Both the position numbers and the translations under genes were made by a program. The notes beneath the pieces are model-generated. The model did not search any database, was not told the DNA's origin, and saw nothing but the letters and a program-made list of their open reading frames with translations. A stretch of DNA of 64,000 bases from Phytohabitans suffuscus (GTDB lineage Bacteria > Actinomycetota > Actinomycetes > Mycobacteriales > Micromonosporaceae), in the NCBI RefSeq assembly GCF_011764565.1, contig NZ_AP022871.1, positions 5,828,320-5,892,319 on the forward strand, given 5' to 3'. Numbering within the stretch: the first letter of the stretch is position 1; each line of letters opens with the position of its first letter. Shown piece after piece: positions 18,075 through 27,119 of this stretch.

Positions 18075-18475
18075 GCTTCTTTCGGGTCCGCTGCGGCGGG
18101 GGATACTGCGATGCCCCTGGTCAGCGCTGCTTTGACGATGCGGATGGCCTCGTTGGCGTCGATGCCGACGCTGGCGATGACGGCGGCGTATTCGGCGGCG
18201 GCGCGGCTTGCCCGTTCGCGTCCTTTCTCGCCGGCCGCGGACACGAACGAGCCGGCTGATCCGCGGGTCTCGATCAACCCTGCCTCCTCCAGCTCCCGGT
18301 AGGCCCGGCCGACGGTGTTGACGGCCAGGCCGAGGTCTGCGGCCAGACGACGGATCGTCGGCAGCCGGGTGCCCACGGCGAGGGTGTGGTCCTGGATCTG
18401 GCGGGCGAGCTGAGCACGGAGTTGCTCGAACGGCGGGACGGGCGAGGCCGCGTCGATGACGATCATCCGGTTCAC
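18071..18475 (-). CDS. GntR-family transcriptional regulator (short, YtrA-like)
   Basis: GTG 18475 overlaps the upstream TGA by 4 bp (GTGA), which decides the start. The 134-residue product has a winged helix-turn-helix at residues ~10-75 (PPFEQLRAQLARQI, LPTIRRLAADLGLAVNTVGR, then the wing GLIETRGSAGSFV). A short helical tail follows, too small for a ligand domain. This is the YtrA-type layout, typical of regulators that control the operon they sit in, often encoding membrane proteins. Its probable targets are the two overlapping genes. Confidence 0.9.
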   Translation of the reverse strand: MNRMIVIDAASPVPPFEQLRAQLARQIQDHTLAVGTRLPTIRRLAADLGLAVNTVGRAYRELEEAGLIETRGSAGSFVSAAGEKGRERASRAAAEYAAVIASVGIDANEAIRIVKAALTRGIAVSPAAADPKEA

Positions 18476-19287
18476 GGTGCGCTCATGACGTGCCGCGCCA
18501 CCGTGGCGCTCCGGGCGGTCCGCGCCTCCATCAGGGCTAGTGCGATGACGCTCAGGACGATGAAGGCGAGCCAGGCAGCGTTCCACCACCCGAAGGTGGT
18601 GCTGAACACCGACACGACCGGCAGCGACCACACCGCGGTCGGCGCGGCGCCGACTCGGGCGTCCTCGATCCGCATGACGACGTCGGCGGTCAGCGAGACC
18701 TCGTCGTCGGCCACGACCGGGTGTGTCAGGACATGGTGTAGCTGGACGACGACGGTGACCGCGAGCCCGCACAGCCCGATGAGCAGGATGACCGCCGCGT
18801 ACCTCGCGGTGGAGTCGTGCAGTGTCAGGGCGCCGATCGCCAGCGCCGTCGCGCCCGCGAACGTGGTGGCAGCGAACGCGGTGCGCGGCCAGCCGAGCAC
18901 GGTACGCCAGCCGAGCCGGACCGGGTAGGCCGCCCGTCGCGGCAACGTCGCACCGGCGCGCCGGTCGACCCGCCGCACCCACCAGTCCAGCAGCGACTGG
19001 GCCAGCACCAACCCGACCACCAGCGCCGTCAACACCAGCAGCAACCTGCGCCGGTACCCGGACCCGTCAACCATGCCGCCGGTGTAGATGAGGGCAACCG
19101 CCATGATGAACATGGCCAGCAGGACGGAACCGGCCAGCCGGGCACGTCGCCGGACCGCCAGCCGCGTCGCCAGCAACGGTGTCGGCCGGACGTCGGCCAG
19201 GCCGTGCCCGGCCAACCACACGCCGGCCCGCTCGAGGTCCGCCGGGCGCGCCGGCGGGTCGACATCCGGCAGGGTTCCGTTCGGCAT
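18472..19287 (-). CDS. Five-pass membrane protein heading the GntR-GPP34 operon
   Basis: ATG 19287 follows GGAGGCGTC. The 271-residue product has a soluble N-terminal region (about 45 residues). Hydrophobic segments follow at LAGSVLLAMFIMAVALIYTG, LLLVLTALVVGLVLAQSLL, AFAATTFAGATALAIGAL, AAVILLIGLCGLAVTVVVQL and near the C-terminus WNAAWLAFIVLSVIALALM. No catalytic motif is visible and the family is unknown. It overlaps the GntR gene by 4 bp, so it is likely co-regulated with it. A TTGACG box lies about 45 bp upstream of the start, but no convincing -10 box was found. Confidence 0.75.
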   Translation of the reverse strand: MPNGTLPDVDPPARPADLERAGVWLAGHGLADVRPTPLLATRLAVRRRARLAGSVLLAMFIMAVALIYTGGMVDGSGYRRRLLLVLTALVVGLVLAQSLLDWWVRRVDRRAGATLPRRAAYPVRLGWRTVLGWPRTAFAATTFAGATALAIGALTLHDSTARYAAVILLIGLCGLAVTVVVQLHHVLTHPVVADDEVSLTADVVMRIEDARVGAAPTAVWSLPVVSVFSTTFGWWNAAWLAFIVLSVIALALMEARTARSATVARHVMSAP

Positions 19288-19797
19288 GACGCCTCCGATG
19301 TCTCAGTTCTTATCTCAACATGGTGCGTCAAGGTTTGCGACAAGTCAATCGGGCATGAGACACCGGCGCCGGTCCTGCGCCGTGCTCCACGCGTCAGCGA
19401 CCACCTGGTACGGCGCACCGTTCGGCGGTGTTCGTGCTCAAGGTCGCGCCGCCGATGCGCCCGCGGGCACGGTCGCACGGACGTGGACAAGGCATCGATC
19501 TCGATCGTGGTGGCAAAGGAGAGCGGTCCGGTGACGGCCAGCTCGGCGACCATGGCCTGGATCCCGGCGGCGCCAACCAGGCCCTGACAGGTGCGGTACC
19601 GCGCCGGCGTCGCCGGCGTCGTGAGCGCTGCGGCGGCTCGTACACCGGATGCGCCTCCACGTAACCCCGCCCATCGTCCCAGGATCATCCGACGCGGCCC
19701 GGTCTAAAGGCCGAAGAACCTGTTCAAGTCGCCTGTTGGCCTCGATCCGGGCGGTGCTGACGCCACTGTCCAGTGAGCTGGCGAGCGGCCGGCTGGC

Positions 19798-20199
19798 ATG
19801 TGGACGACGTCAACCTGGCAGCCGGCCTTGTGGCGTTCGGCCGCGGTCGAGTCGGCGGCAGCAGGACCACGTCCGCCACGAAGCAGCTCGACGACGGGGG
19901 AGCGGCCGTCGCTACCGCGATCCCGCCGGGCCGACGAGCTCAAACCAACCGCGCCGTCGACGCAGGCCCGGCACTGGTACGCCCAAGCCGTCCTGAAAGC
20001 GATGCTTACCCGCAGCGACTACGCCGACTACGACGTGGCCATCGGTTCACCGGACGCCGCCACCTACCGCGCGCTCAATCGCCGTACGCGTGGCAGCCTG
20101 GACCTGCTCGGCATGCAGCTACCGTTTGTCGCGCCGAACGGACGCGTCACAACCACGCCGGGATTCGCCGATGAACCCGTGACGTCTGACGAACGCTGA
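19798..20199 (+). pseudogene. Possible C-terminal remnant of a conserved hypothetical protein
   Basis: The second half of this frame (ARHWYAQAVLKAMLTRSDYA, DYDVAIGSPDAATYRALNRR and FVAPNGRVTTTPGF) has coding character and ends cleanly at TGA 20197-20199. The first half looks like random GC-rich sequence. There is no signal or ribosome binding site. I do not recognise the family. The rest of 19330-20340 shows no convincing gene. Confidence 0.35.
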
Positions 20200-20374
20200 A
20201 CCTGGTGGGGCAGGCCCAAGGCGCAACCCTTTCCCGAAGATCAACGTACTCTGATGTCGTTGATCGGGTGTGGTGGAGCGTGACCGCGAGCCCTGCGCTG
20301 GACGCGCGGGCGAGTCGAGGTGAGGATGTCCTTCCGCGATACGGGCGGTGGTGGTTGCGCCTACGCTGGGCGGG

Positions 20375-20917
20375 GTGACGATCAGGACCGGCGGGTTGCG
20401 GTTCGGCCCGGACAACGGGCGCATGCTGCTGCGCACCGGCCGTAAGGGTGTCGGCTCGACGGTCGGCCACGACCTCACGATCGAGGTGACCGACTGGTCG
20501 GTGCAGGTGAACGTTCCCGAGACCGGGCCGGCGGATGCCACGGCGACGGCTCGGGTCGAGTTGGGGTCGCTGGCTGTTCGGGCGGGTACCGGTGGGGCCC
20601 GACCGTTGACTGACAAGGACCGGGGCGAGATCGTCGACAACGCCCGGCGGACGTTGGACGTCGATCGACATCCGGCGGCGACCTTCGAGTCCACGCGCGT
20701 CGTCACCGGCGGGGACTCCGCGACGATCAGCGGGACGCTTACTGTGCGCGGGGTAGCCGCCTCCATCGACGTCGAGGTGCGTGAGGTGACGCCCGACCGG
20801 TACCGGGCCACCACGGTGGTGACCCAGTCCGCATACGGAATCAAGCCGTACTCGGCCTTTCTCGGTGCGCTCAAGGTCCGTGACGACGTCGAGGTGGAGA
20901 TCGAGGTCGAACTGTGA
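20375..20917 (+). CDS. YceI-family lipocalin-like protein
   Basis: From GTG 20375 (GGGCGGG just upstream; an upstream GTG at 20348 is also in frame) the product has about 180 residues. It shows the YceI pattern: SxVGHDLTIEV near the start, DNARRTLDVDRHPAATFEST in the middle, then ISGTLTVRGVAASIDVEVRE and an ending IKPYSAFLGALKVRDDVEVE. YceI proteins form a lipocalin-like barrel that binds isoprenoid or other amphiphilic ligands. No signal peptide is present, so it is probably cytoplasmic. It stands alone and is followed by a hairpin. Confidence 0.85.
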   Translation: MTIRTGGLRFGPDNGRMLLRTGRKGVGSTVGHDLTIEVTDWSVQVNVPETGPADATATARVELGSLAVRAGTGGARPLTDKDRGEIVDNARRTLDVDRHPAATFESTRVVTGGDSATISGTLTVRGVAASIDVEVREVTPDRYRATTVVTQSAYGIKPYSAFLGALKVRDDVEVEIEVEL

Positions 20918-20918
20918 G

Positions 20919-20937
20919 GCTGACCCTACGGGTCAGC
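20919..20937 (+). terminator. Hairpin after the YceI gene
   Basis: GCTGACCC (20919-20926), a 3-nt loop and GGGTCAGC (20930-20937) form a perfect 8-bp stem directly after the stop codon. Nothing further is recognised between here and 21184. Confidence 0.6.
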
Positions 20938-21198
20938 GGCGTCAGAGCCGCCTTCGCGGGCCGAATGCTCCGATGTACGGCGCGCCGAACCTCGAATCGA
21001 TGGATGAACCGCTGGCGCGGCCGCCGATCAGCGACACGAGTCACTGGCCACCCGGACCAGACCAGTGCAGACCACCGGCTGCGGATACGGGGCGGGCAGC
21101 TCGAACACGGTGGACCAGCCGTCCGTCCAAGGCACGTGGCCGGCCCGCGCCGACAGGACCCGCACCCGCACGCCGCCGCCTGAAACTTAAGTCGCTAC

Positions 21199-21246
21199 TT
21201 GACTTTGTTGGTTCGGCGGTTCAAGGTTAAGTGCATGCTTAAGCAT
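21199..21246 (+). promoter_or_regulatory. Promoter and palindrome over the ArsR start codon
   Basis: TTGACT (21199-21204) is a good -35 box, with a weak -10 near 21222-21228. Transcription would begin close to ATG 21235, suggesting a leaderless mRNA. CATGCTTAAGCATG (21234-21247) is a perfect palindrome including the start codon, and a further TTAAGT copy lies at 21187-21192. ArsR-type repressors bind such palindromes, so autoregulation is likely. Confidence 0.5.
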
Positions 21247-21576
21247 GAGGGAGGGGCGGACCGGGTGTTCCACGCGCTCGCGGACGCGAACCGGCGGGCG
21301 GTGATCGAGCGCCTGACCCGCGGCCCGGCGACCGTGAGTGAGCTGGCCGCCCAGCTCGGGGTGACCGTCGCCGCGACGGTCCAGCATCTCCAGGTGCTGC
21401 AGGACAGCGAGCTGGTGCGGTCGGAGAAGGTCGGGCGGGTCCGCACCTGCCAGATCGATCCGGCCGGCCTCCGCAACGCCGAGGCGTGGTTGCGGCGCCA
21501 GCGCACGGCGTGGGAGCACCGCCTGGACCGCCTCGGCGCGGTCCTCGACGACCAGAAGAAGGAGCCAGGATCATGA
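21235..21576 (+). CDS. ArsR-family winged-helix regulator
   Basis: ATG 21235 sits in a palindrome right after a promoter. The 113-residue product begins MLKHEGGADRVFHALADANR and has the ArsR HTH: RRAVIERLTRGPATVSELAA and AATVQHLQVLQDSELVRSEK, then the wing GRVRTCQID. No metal-binding Cys pair is present, so it belongs to the metal-free group usually paired with SRPBCC (AHSA1) genes. Its stop overlaps the next start (ATGA). Probable role: autorepressor of the arsR-SRPBCC unit; the ligand is unknown. Confidence 0.9.
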   Translation: MLKHEGGADRVFHALADANRRAVIERLTRGPATVSELAAQLGVTVAATVQHLQVLQDSELVRSEKVGRVRTCQIDPAGLRNAEAWLRRQRTAWEHRLDRLGAVLDDQKKEPGS

Positions 21577-22016
21577 CCGACCACTCGGTGAAACACAGCA
21601 CGTTCACGCTGGAGCGGACCTACGCCGCCTCGCCCGCCGCGGTCTTCGCGGCCTGGTCCGACCGCGACACGAAGGCGAAGTGGTTCGCGGCCGAGGACGG
21701 CCGCTACACGCTGGACTTCCGGGTCGGCGGCACCGAGGCTGTGCACGGCCGGGTCGAGGCTGACCTCGTTGCGAGGAGCGAGTACCACGACATCGTCCCC
21801 AACGAGCGCATCGTCTACACCACGGCCCTGTTCGCCGGCGGGGTCCTGTCGACCGTGTCGCTAACCACTGTGCGGTTCGCCCCCGACGGCGACGGGACCC
21901 GCCTGGTGCTCACCGAGCAAGGCACCTTCCTGGACGGCCGGGAACAGCCCGAGTGGCGCGAGCAGGGCACCGGCGACTGGCTGGACGCCCTCGGCCGTCA
22001 GGTGGCCCAGCGATGA
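21573..22016 (+). CDS. SRPBCC (AHSA1-like) domain protein
   Basis: ATG 21573 overlaps the ArsR stop; GGAG lies 9 nt upstream. The 147-residue product has the START-like fold signature: FTLERTYAASPAAVFAAWSD, KAKWFAAEDG, FRVGGTEAVHG and GTRLVLTEQGTFLDG. Such proteins bind hydrophobic ligands, and ArsR-SRPBCC pairs are common in actinobacteria. The next frame starts inside its stop codon (ATGA), so three genes were once coupled. Confidence 0.88.
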   Translation: MTDHSVKHSTFTLERTYAASPAAVFAAWSDRDTKAKWFAAEDGRYTLDFRVGGTEAVHGRVEADLVARSEYHDIVPNERIVYTTALFAGGVLSTVSLTTVRFAPDGDGTRLVLTEQGTFLDGREQPEWREQGTGDWLDALGRQVAQR

Positions 22017-22238
22017 CGGCGGCCGGCGAACGGCAGATCCGCGAGCTGCTGGAGGCCCGTACCCGCGCCCTCGGCCGCCGGGACGCCACCACGGCGGCCA
22101 CCGGCTACGACGATGACCTGGTGCTGTACGACGGCCTGCCTCCGCAGGCAGGGCGACGCCTGGACGATCGTTCACGAGCACGCGTCGGTGCCCGTCGACG
22201 CCGACACCGGCCGCGCCGTGCTTCACGGTGAGCTCTGA
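22013..22238 (+). pseudogene. SnoaL-like (NTF2-fold) gene with internal deletion
   Basis: ATG 22013 overlaps the upstream TGA. The start (GERQIRELLEARTRALGRRD and GYDDDLVLYDGLPP) is typical of SnoaL/DUF4440 proteins. Directly afterwards, in another frame, comes the family's C-terminal end GDAWTIVHEHASVPVD then GRAVLHGEL and TGA 22236-22238. The central ~70 residues are missing, so a deletion joined start and end out of frame. Confidence 0.65.
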
Positions 22239-22321
22239 TGACTCTCCAAGAGCGGGTCCATGACGTCGTGGACGGACGCCCGGCACCCGGGTCCCGGACG
22301 AGGACGCCAGAACACCTCGAT

Positions 22322-22935
22322 CTAGCTGGCGACGGCGTTCGATTCCGGCTGTGGTCGGCTGCGGTTCGTGCGGCGCCGTACCGCGACGACGCCGGCGATC
22401 AGCCCGCCGACGAGAAGCCCCGCCGCGGTCAACCCGACCCGGGCCAGCGTTGTCAGGGCGCGCTCACGAGGGCCGTCGTAGCGCGGCGGATCGCCGATTG
22501 ACAGCGTGGGCGGATCACCGTCGCTGGACGTCACGCAGGTGATCTGATACCGGCCGGCTGGGGCGGCGAAGACCACCATCAGACCACGCCACTGTGCCCG
22601 TCGGCCTCGATCTCGACCGCCGGACCCGCCATGTGCCCGACGCTCGACTGCACGAGGCGTGGATCGTCCGCGAACTGACACGTGACCTCGGCGAGCCGGG
22701 AACCGGTCTGCTTCGCCCAAACCACGCGCTCGTACGACGAGACCATGTCGACGGTCACCGGTTGGTCCAACGCGAGCGGCTGCCCGATGTCGCCACCCCG
22801 GGTCAGGGCCGGCACCACCAGGCTGGCCGCCAACGCGCAGGCGGGCACGAGCACCGCGACGAGGTACCAGAGACGCCGCGGCCGGGCGCGCCGCACGCCG
22901 ACCGGAGCAGCGGAGGTCACCGCCATATCATTCAT
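22322..22935 (-). pseudogene. Two-TM hypothetical membrane protein with a frameshift
   Basis: From ATG 22935 the product has an Arg-rich start, a membrane segment LWYLVAVLVPACALAASLVV and an extracytoplasmic domain with a Cys (EVTCQF). Near 22582 the frame shifts. The continuation MVVFAAPAGRYQITCVTSSD carries a second Cys, a second membrane segment LTTLARVGLTAAGLLVGGLI and an Arg-rich tail. Restoring one base gives about 204 residues with matched cysteines. The family is unknown. It may be an assembly indel. Confidence 0.55.
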
Positions 22936-22939
22936 GGCA

Positions 22940-23600
22940 TTGGCTCACCCGTGGTGCCGGATTTTGTGGTGCCGAACTACGGCGCATCTGACGGATCAGA
23001 CCCGCCGCAGCTCCCCGCGGAGCTGCACTTCGTTTGGCCTCGGTGAGCAGGACCAGCGTCCGCCGGCTAGGGAGGATGCCGCGGTACGGTGCGCCTCGAC
23101 GCTGGCCGGGGATCCATGCCGGCGGTACCCGCAGGGCGTCCAGAAAGCCCCGGACCGCCTCCGCGAGGTCCAGTGTGGACGGACCCGTCCGGGTCGAACC
23201 CCGCGCAGGTTTACGTACGGTTGCCCGTCCCGCGCCGCCCCGACCAGCGCCTCGCGGTCCTGTGTGGACAGCGCGAGCACGCCGGCCGGTAGGCGGATCG
23301 AACTCGGAGCGCGGACCGCGGACCCGGCCGGCAACCGCGGCAGCGAACGCCTGACCGGTCCGGGGCGGCCAAGCCAGGAACGTGGCATTTCGACCGAGTT
23401 CTCCGAGTGAACCATCGGGCCCGGGGTAACCGCGCCGGCATCGGACGTGATCCGAACCCGTGTCGAACGCCGTTCCTGGTCAGGTGCGTCGTCGGTCCGG
23501 CCGGTGAGAGGCCACGGACGTTTGCCTTCGGGCTGAGGGGCGTGCGGTGAGGAACACAACCGGTTCGTCCTTCTCATGGGTGTCGTCGATCTATTCGGTG
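22940..23600. other. Interval without a recognised gene
   Basis: A minus-strand frame (23604-22996) contains a stretch STQDREALVGAARDGQPYVN that might be coding, but the rest is Arg/Pro-rich and no domain or ribosome binding site supports it. No repeats or RNA features are seen. Confidence 0.3.
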
Positions 23601-23604
23601 ACAC

Positions 23605-23820
23605 CGCCTACTCCCACGCTGGCTCTACCTGGCGGCCGGTGCCTGCTTCGCGGCAGGTCAGCCTCGGCTGGCCGGCGCGGTGGCGGCGGGCCTGCTCTAC
23701 GAACAGTCCCGGGTCGCGCTGGTGGCCGTCGCGGCAGGCGCACAGCTGGCCTCCCTACCGATCTTCCTGGCCACCCGACAACATCCTGGCCACAGGCCGA
23801 CCCGGTGGGCGCGCCACTGA
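23605..23820 (+). pseudogene. C-terminal fragment of a membrane protein
   Basis: A frame without a start codon reads WLYLAAGACFAAGQPRLAGA, then VAAGLLYEQSRVALVAVAAG and QLASLPIFLATRQH, and stops at 23818-23820. The two hydrophobic segments and clean end suggest the tail of a lost integral membrane protein. The family was not identified. Confidence 0.4.
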
Positions 23821-23901
23821 CGGCGGTTTACTGTGGGCCGAGGATGGGTACCACCTCATCTCCCGTCGGCGTTCGGCCGAGGGCTACCGTCTGGGGCGCG
23901 G

Positions 23902-24996
23902 ATGACGACTCATCGGATCGAACTGGACCTGACCCGGTCACTCTTCGATGACCACCGGCGGGGGCACAACCGCTGGCACCCGGATATCGAGCCCACGCTG
24001 CGGGTCGCACCGGGCGACATCGTGGACGTGGACATGCGGGACGGCCTGGACTACCAGATCTGGCCGCACAGCGGCGTCGACGACGTCGTCGCGCTGGACG
24101 TGACCCGCGGCCACCCGCTGACCGGCCCGATCTACGTCGAGGGCGCCGAGCCGGGAGACCTGCTGGATGTCGAGATCCTCGAGGTGCGCGCGAGCGACTT
24201 CGGCTTCACCCTGCTCTTTCCCGGCCTCGGGCTGCTCGCCGACCGCTTTACGGAGCACTATCTGGCGAAGTGGGACCTGGCCGGCGGCATCGCGCGATCC
24301 GCGCAGCTGCCTGGCGTCGCCGTACCCGGCGACCCGTTCCTGGGCGTCATCGGCGTCGCGCCGGCGCCGGACCGGATGGCCGAGTTCGCCCGGCGGGAGG
24401 CTGAGCTCGCCGCGACCGGTGCCTTTGTCATGCTGCCCGAGCCGCGCGGCGCGGTGCCACCCGATCCGGCACTGTCCACAGTGGCCATACGGACCGTGCC
24501 ACCCCGCGAGAACGGCGGAAACATGGATATCCGCCGGCTCACCGCCGGGTCCAGCGTCCAGTTGCCGGTCGAGGTTCCCGGTGCGCTGCTGTCCGTCGGC
24601 GACGCGCACTTCGCCCAGGGCGACGGGGAAAGCTGCGGCGTCGCCATCGAGATGGCCGCCCGCGCGATGCTCCGTATCGGGCTACGCAAGAGGGATCAGC
24701 TGCCCGCGCTGCCGGGCAGCCCGACCTACCGGTTCCGCGAACGGTCCACAAGGGAGTACCTGGCCACCACCGGAGTGCCGGTCACCGCTGGCGGGGAGAA
24801 CCGGTTCATGGACGTGGGGCTCGCCGCGGCCAACGCTCTCGGCGAGCTGGTCGACCACCTGGTGGCTCACCGCGGGTTCCGGCCGGAGCAGGCGTACGTC
24901 CTCGCCAGCGTCGCCGCGGACCTGCACATCTCGTCCATCGTCAACATCCCGAACGTCCTGGTGTCCGCGGCCCTGCCGCTCGACATCTTCGAGTGA
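23902..24996 (+). CDS. Acetamidase/formamidase family protein
   Basis: ATG 23902 gives 364 residues. The FmdA/AmdA family features are visible: LRVAPGDIVDVDMRDGLDYQ near the start, then LTGPIYVEGAEPGDLLDVEI, PRENGGNMDIRRLTAGSSVQ and the signature GDAHFAQGDGESCGVAIE with its Asp and Glu residues. It also has the family ending in VNIPNVLVSAALPLDIF. Members hydrolyse formamide or short amides to release ammonia in the cytoplasm. The first ~20 residues vary in the family, so the start could be slightly different. No linked transporter or regulator is present. Confidence 0.88.
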   Translation: MTTHRIELDLTRSLFDDHRRGHNRWHPDIEPTLRVAPGDIVDVDMRDGLDYQIWPHSGVDDVVALDVTRGHPLTGPIYVEGAEPGDLLDVEILEVRASDFGFTLLFPGLGLLADRFTEHYLAKWDLAGGIARSAQLPGVAVPGDPFLGVIGVAPAPDRMAEFARREAELAATGAFVMLPEPRGAVPPDPALSTVAIRTVPPRENGGNMDIRRLTAGSSVQLPVEVPGALLSVGDAHFAQGDGESCGVAIEMAARAMLRIGLRKRDQLPALPGSPTYRFRERSTREYLATTGVPVTAGGENRFMDVGLAAANALGELVDHLVAHRGFRPEQAYVLASVAADLHISSIVNIPNVLVSAALPLDIFE

Positions 24997-25066
24997 TCCC
25001 GGGGCGCTCTTGTCCATGATGTGACCCGGCGACGCCAGCTGCATGGTACGACTGCGGTGATAACGC

Positions 25067-26293
25067 ATGGAACCGGCAGAAACGGGCGAACTGATGGCGG
25101 CAAGTAGGGCGGAAGCGCTGCTGCGCAAACCAGGGGAACCGCGAGGGACCAGCTACCTGGAGCTCTTCTTCGACCTGGTGTTCGTCTTCGCGCTCACGCA
25201 GCTCTCCCTCTGGCTCCTCGACGAGCTCGCGTCTCCGCGGCATATCGTCCTGGTGGCCCAGGCGCTGCTGTTGCTGCTGACCCTGATGATGCTCTGGTTC
25301 GCCACGGCATGGCTCACCAACCTGTTCGACCCGCGGCGGGCGGAGATCCAGCTGGTGGTCGCGGGGGCCATGTTCGGTGTCCTGGTGATGGCGGTTTCGT
25401 TGCCCGAGGCGTTCGGCTCTCGGGGCTTGGTCTTCGCCGGTGCGTACGTCGCGGTCCATATCGGCCGTGGTCTCGTCCTCGTGTCCGTCCTACGGGGCCA
25501 CGAAGCCCAGCGCCGGTCAGTGGGCGCACTGGTGTGGTTCGGGCTCTCCGCCGTGCCGTGGATCATCGGAGCGACCGCCGCGGGTTTGACGCGCATGGCA
25601 CTGTGGACGCTGGCGATAGCCATCGAGTACACGGCAGTGATGCTGCTGTTCGCCCCGGTGCCGTGGATTCATCGCCCGAGGTTGACGCGGTGGCCTATCG
25701 CGCCCGAGCACATGGCCGAGCGCTACCGGCAGTTCTTCCTCATCGCCCTCGGTGAGTTGATCGCGGTCACCGGTACCAGCGACGGCGCGCACTACCTGAA
25801 GAACTTCGGCGCCAGCGTGGCGTTCTTCATGTCGTTCGCCACCACCGTGCTGGTGTGGCTGACGTATCTCTACCGGGCCGGTGAGCTGATGCCCGCCGTC
25901 TTCGCGGCCGCTCCCGCGCCGGCCCGCCTCGTCCGCCGCGCGTTGCTCGCTCATGTGATCATGGTGGCCGGCATCGTCGCCACCGATGCCGGCTTCGAGC
26001 TCGTCATCGCGCATCCGCTGCGGCACATCGATCTACCCTGGCTCTGCCTCGTCGTCGGCGGGCCGGTCGTGTTCCTGGCCGGACGGGTCCTGTTCGGGCA
26101 GATGATATTCGCCCGGGTGTCCAAGTCCCGCGTGGTCGGGGCGCTAATGCTCGTCGGCGCCTCGCCGGCGATGATGTTCCTGCCGCCATTGGCGATCACC
26201 ACCGTGGTCGCTCTCGTCCTGGCCGGCATCGTCACCTACGACACCGTCCTCGCCCGAGGGCGCACGCCCACACCGCCGTCACCACCCGGCTGA
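25067..26293 (+). CDS. Low temperature requirement protein A (LtrA) family membrane protein
   Basis: The 408-residue product has about ten or more hydrophobic segments. The family signature lies at the N-terminus: SYLELFFDLVFVFALTQLSL, with the charged ELFFDLVFVFA core. IALGELIAVTGTSD in the middle is the second conserved motif of LtrA. The family is widespread, with no established biochemical role beyond an early link to cold growth in Listeria. No Shine-Dalgarno is seen before ATG 25067; ATG 25109 is an in-frame alternative. It is monocistronic. Confidence 0.85.
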   Translation: MEPAETGELMAASRAEALLRKPGEPRGTSYLELFFDLVFVFALTQLSLWLLDELASPRHIVLVAQALLLLLTLMMLWFATAWLTNLFDPRRAEIQLVVAGAMFGVLVMAVSLPEAFGSRGLVFAGAYVAVHIGRGLVLVSVLRGHEAQRRSVGALVWFGLSAVPWIIGATAAGLTRMALWTLAIAIEYTAVMLLFAPVPWIHRPRLTRWPIAPEHMAERYRQFFLIALGELIAVTGTSDGAHYLKNFGASVAFFMSFATTVLVWLTYLYRAGELMPAVFAAAPAPARLVRRALLAHVIMVAGIVATDAGFELVIAHPLRHIDLPWLCLVVGGPVVFLAGRVLFGQMIFARVSKSRVVGALMLVGASPAMMFLPPLAITTVVALVLAGIVTYDTVLARGRTPTPPSPPG

Positions 26294-26409
26294 CTGCGTC
26301 CACCTCGTGCGGCCGGCGTGGGCGCGGGGGCTGAGTCGGGCTTCGGCGACGCCCTCGCGCCCGCCGTCCTGAACGGACGATCGTGACGACGCGTCGGACC
26401 AGCCGGCCG

Positions 26410-26984
26410 TCACCGCGTGCGGCCCGGAGCGGCCGCCTTCCGCTGCTGCTGTCCCATCGGTGCGAACCCGCTCCGTGCCGTTGCCGTCACCGGGGCGGAA
26501 CTGGATCGCGTCGATCGCAACCCGGCCGCACGCGCTATGCGGCTTCGCAAGCTGCTGTGCTTCTTGAGCTCCTCATCGGCCTGATCCCGCTCACGCAGCC
26601 TATGAGCTTCTTTCATAATGTCTCCGACAGCTTCGTTTCTCTGGAGCATCTTCGCTACCTCCGGGAAGGTGTCGAACAACCGCAGCAGCACCTTCTCCCT
26701 CTCGAAGGCGGTGTTCGGGACCAGCACGTCGGCCTTCTGCTCACGCCCCGTGCTGGCGACTCCGGACTCCATTTGAGGACCTGCTCGCGGTACCAAGCGA
26801 TCTCTTTCTTGCGTTCGTCGACCTGCTCAAGAGGCGGGCGTCCCGGCCGCATCACGTCCGCGAGTACGTGCTCACGCCTGAGTGCCTCCGCGACGATGGT
26901 CCTGACGCGGTCCCAGGCGTAGTTCTCTGGGAGGCGGCTGAAGCCGGAAGTGTGAAGTGGCGGTTCATTCGAGGTCGTTGGCAT
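26410..26984 (-). pseudogene. Soluble charged hypothetical protein with a frameshift
   Basis: From ATG 26984 the frame reads NYAWDRVRTIVAEALRREHV and VDERKKEIAWYREQVLKW. Near 26770 the frame shifts and continues QKADVLVPNTAFEREKVLLR, FDTFPEVAKMLQRNEAVGD and KEAHRLRERDQADEELKKH. Both parts look helical and coding, rich in Glu and Lys, unlike the GC-rich noise around them. Restoring one base gives about 150 well-formed residues. The family is not recognised. Confidence 0.5.
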
Positions 26985-27119
26985 GGGCAGCGCTCCTGGA
27001 TGGGCAACCGTGACAGCAGATCAACGTGGCCGGACGCGGTCCGGTTCAAATTCGTGCCGAAGTCGCCGGGCCACAGCCGGCGCCGGCGGCGCAGCACCCA
27101 CGCTCGACTGGCGGGTCGC

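Noticed and set aside
19490..19520. GATCGTGGT match to repeat module H
   Set aside because: Only one arm is present and no hairpin partner follows; chance match.
27030..27090. TTCAAAT motif resembling a tRNA T-loop
   Set aside because: Flanking bases do not form a T stem or acceptor stem, so it is not a tRNA.
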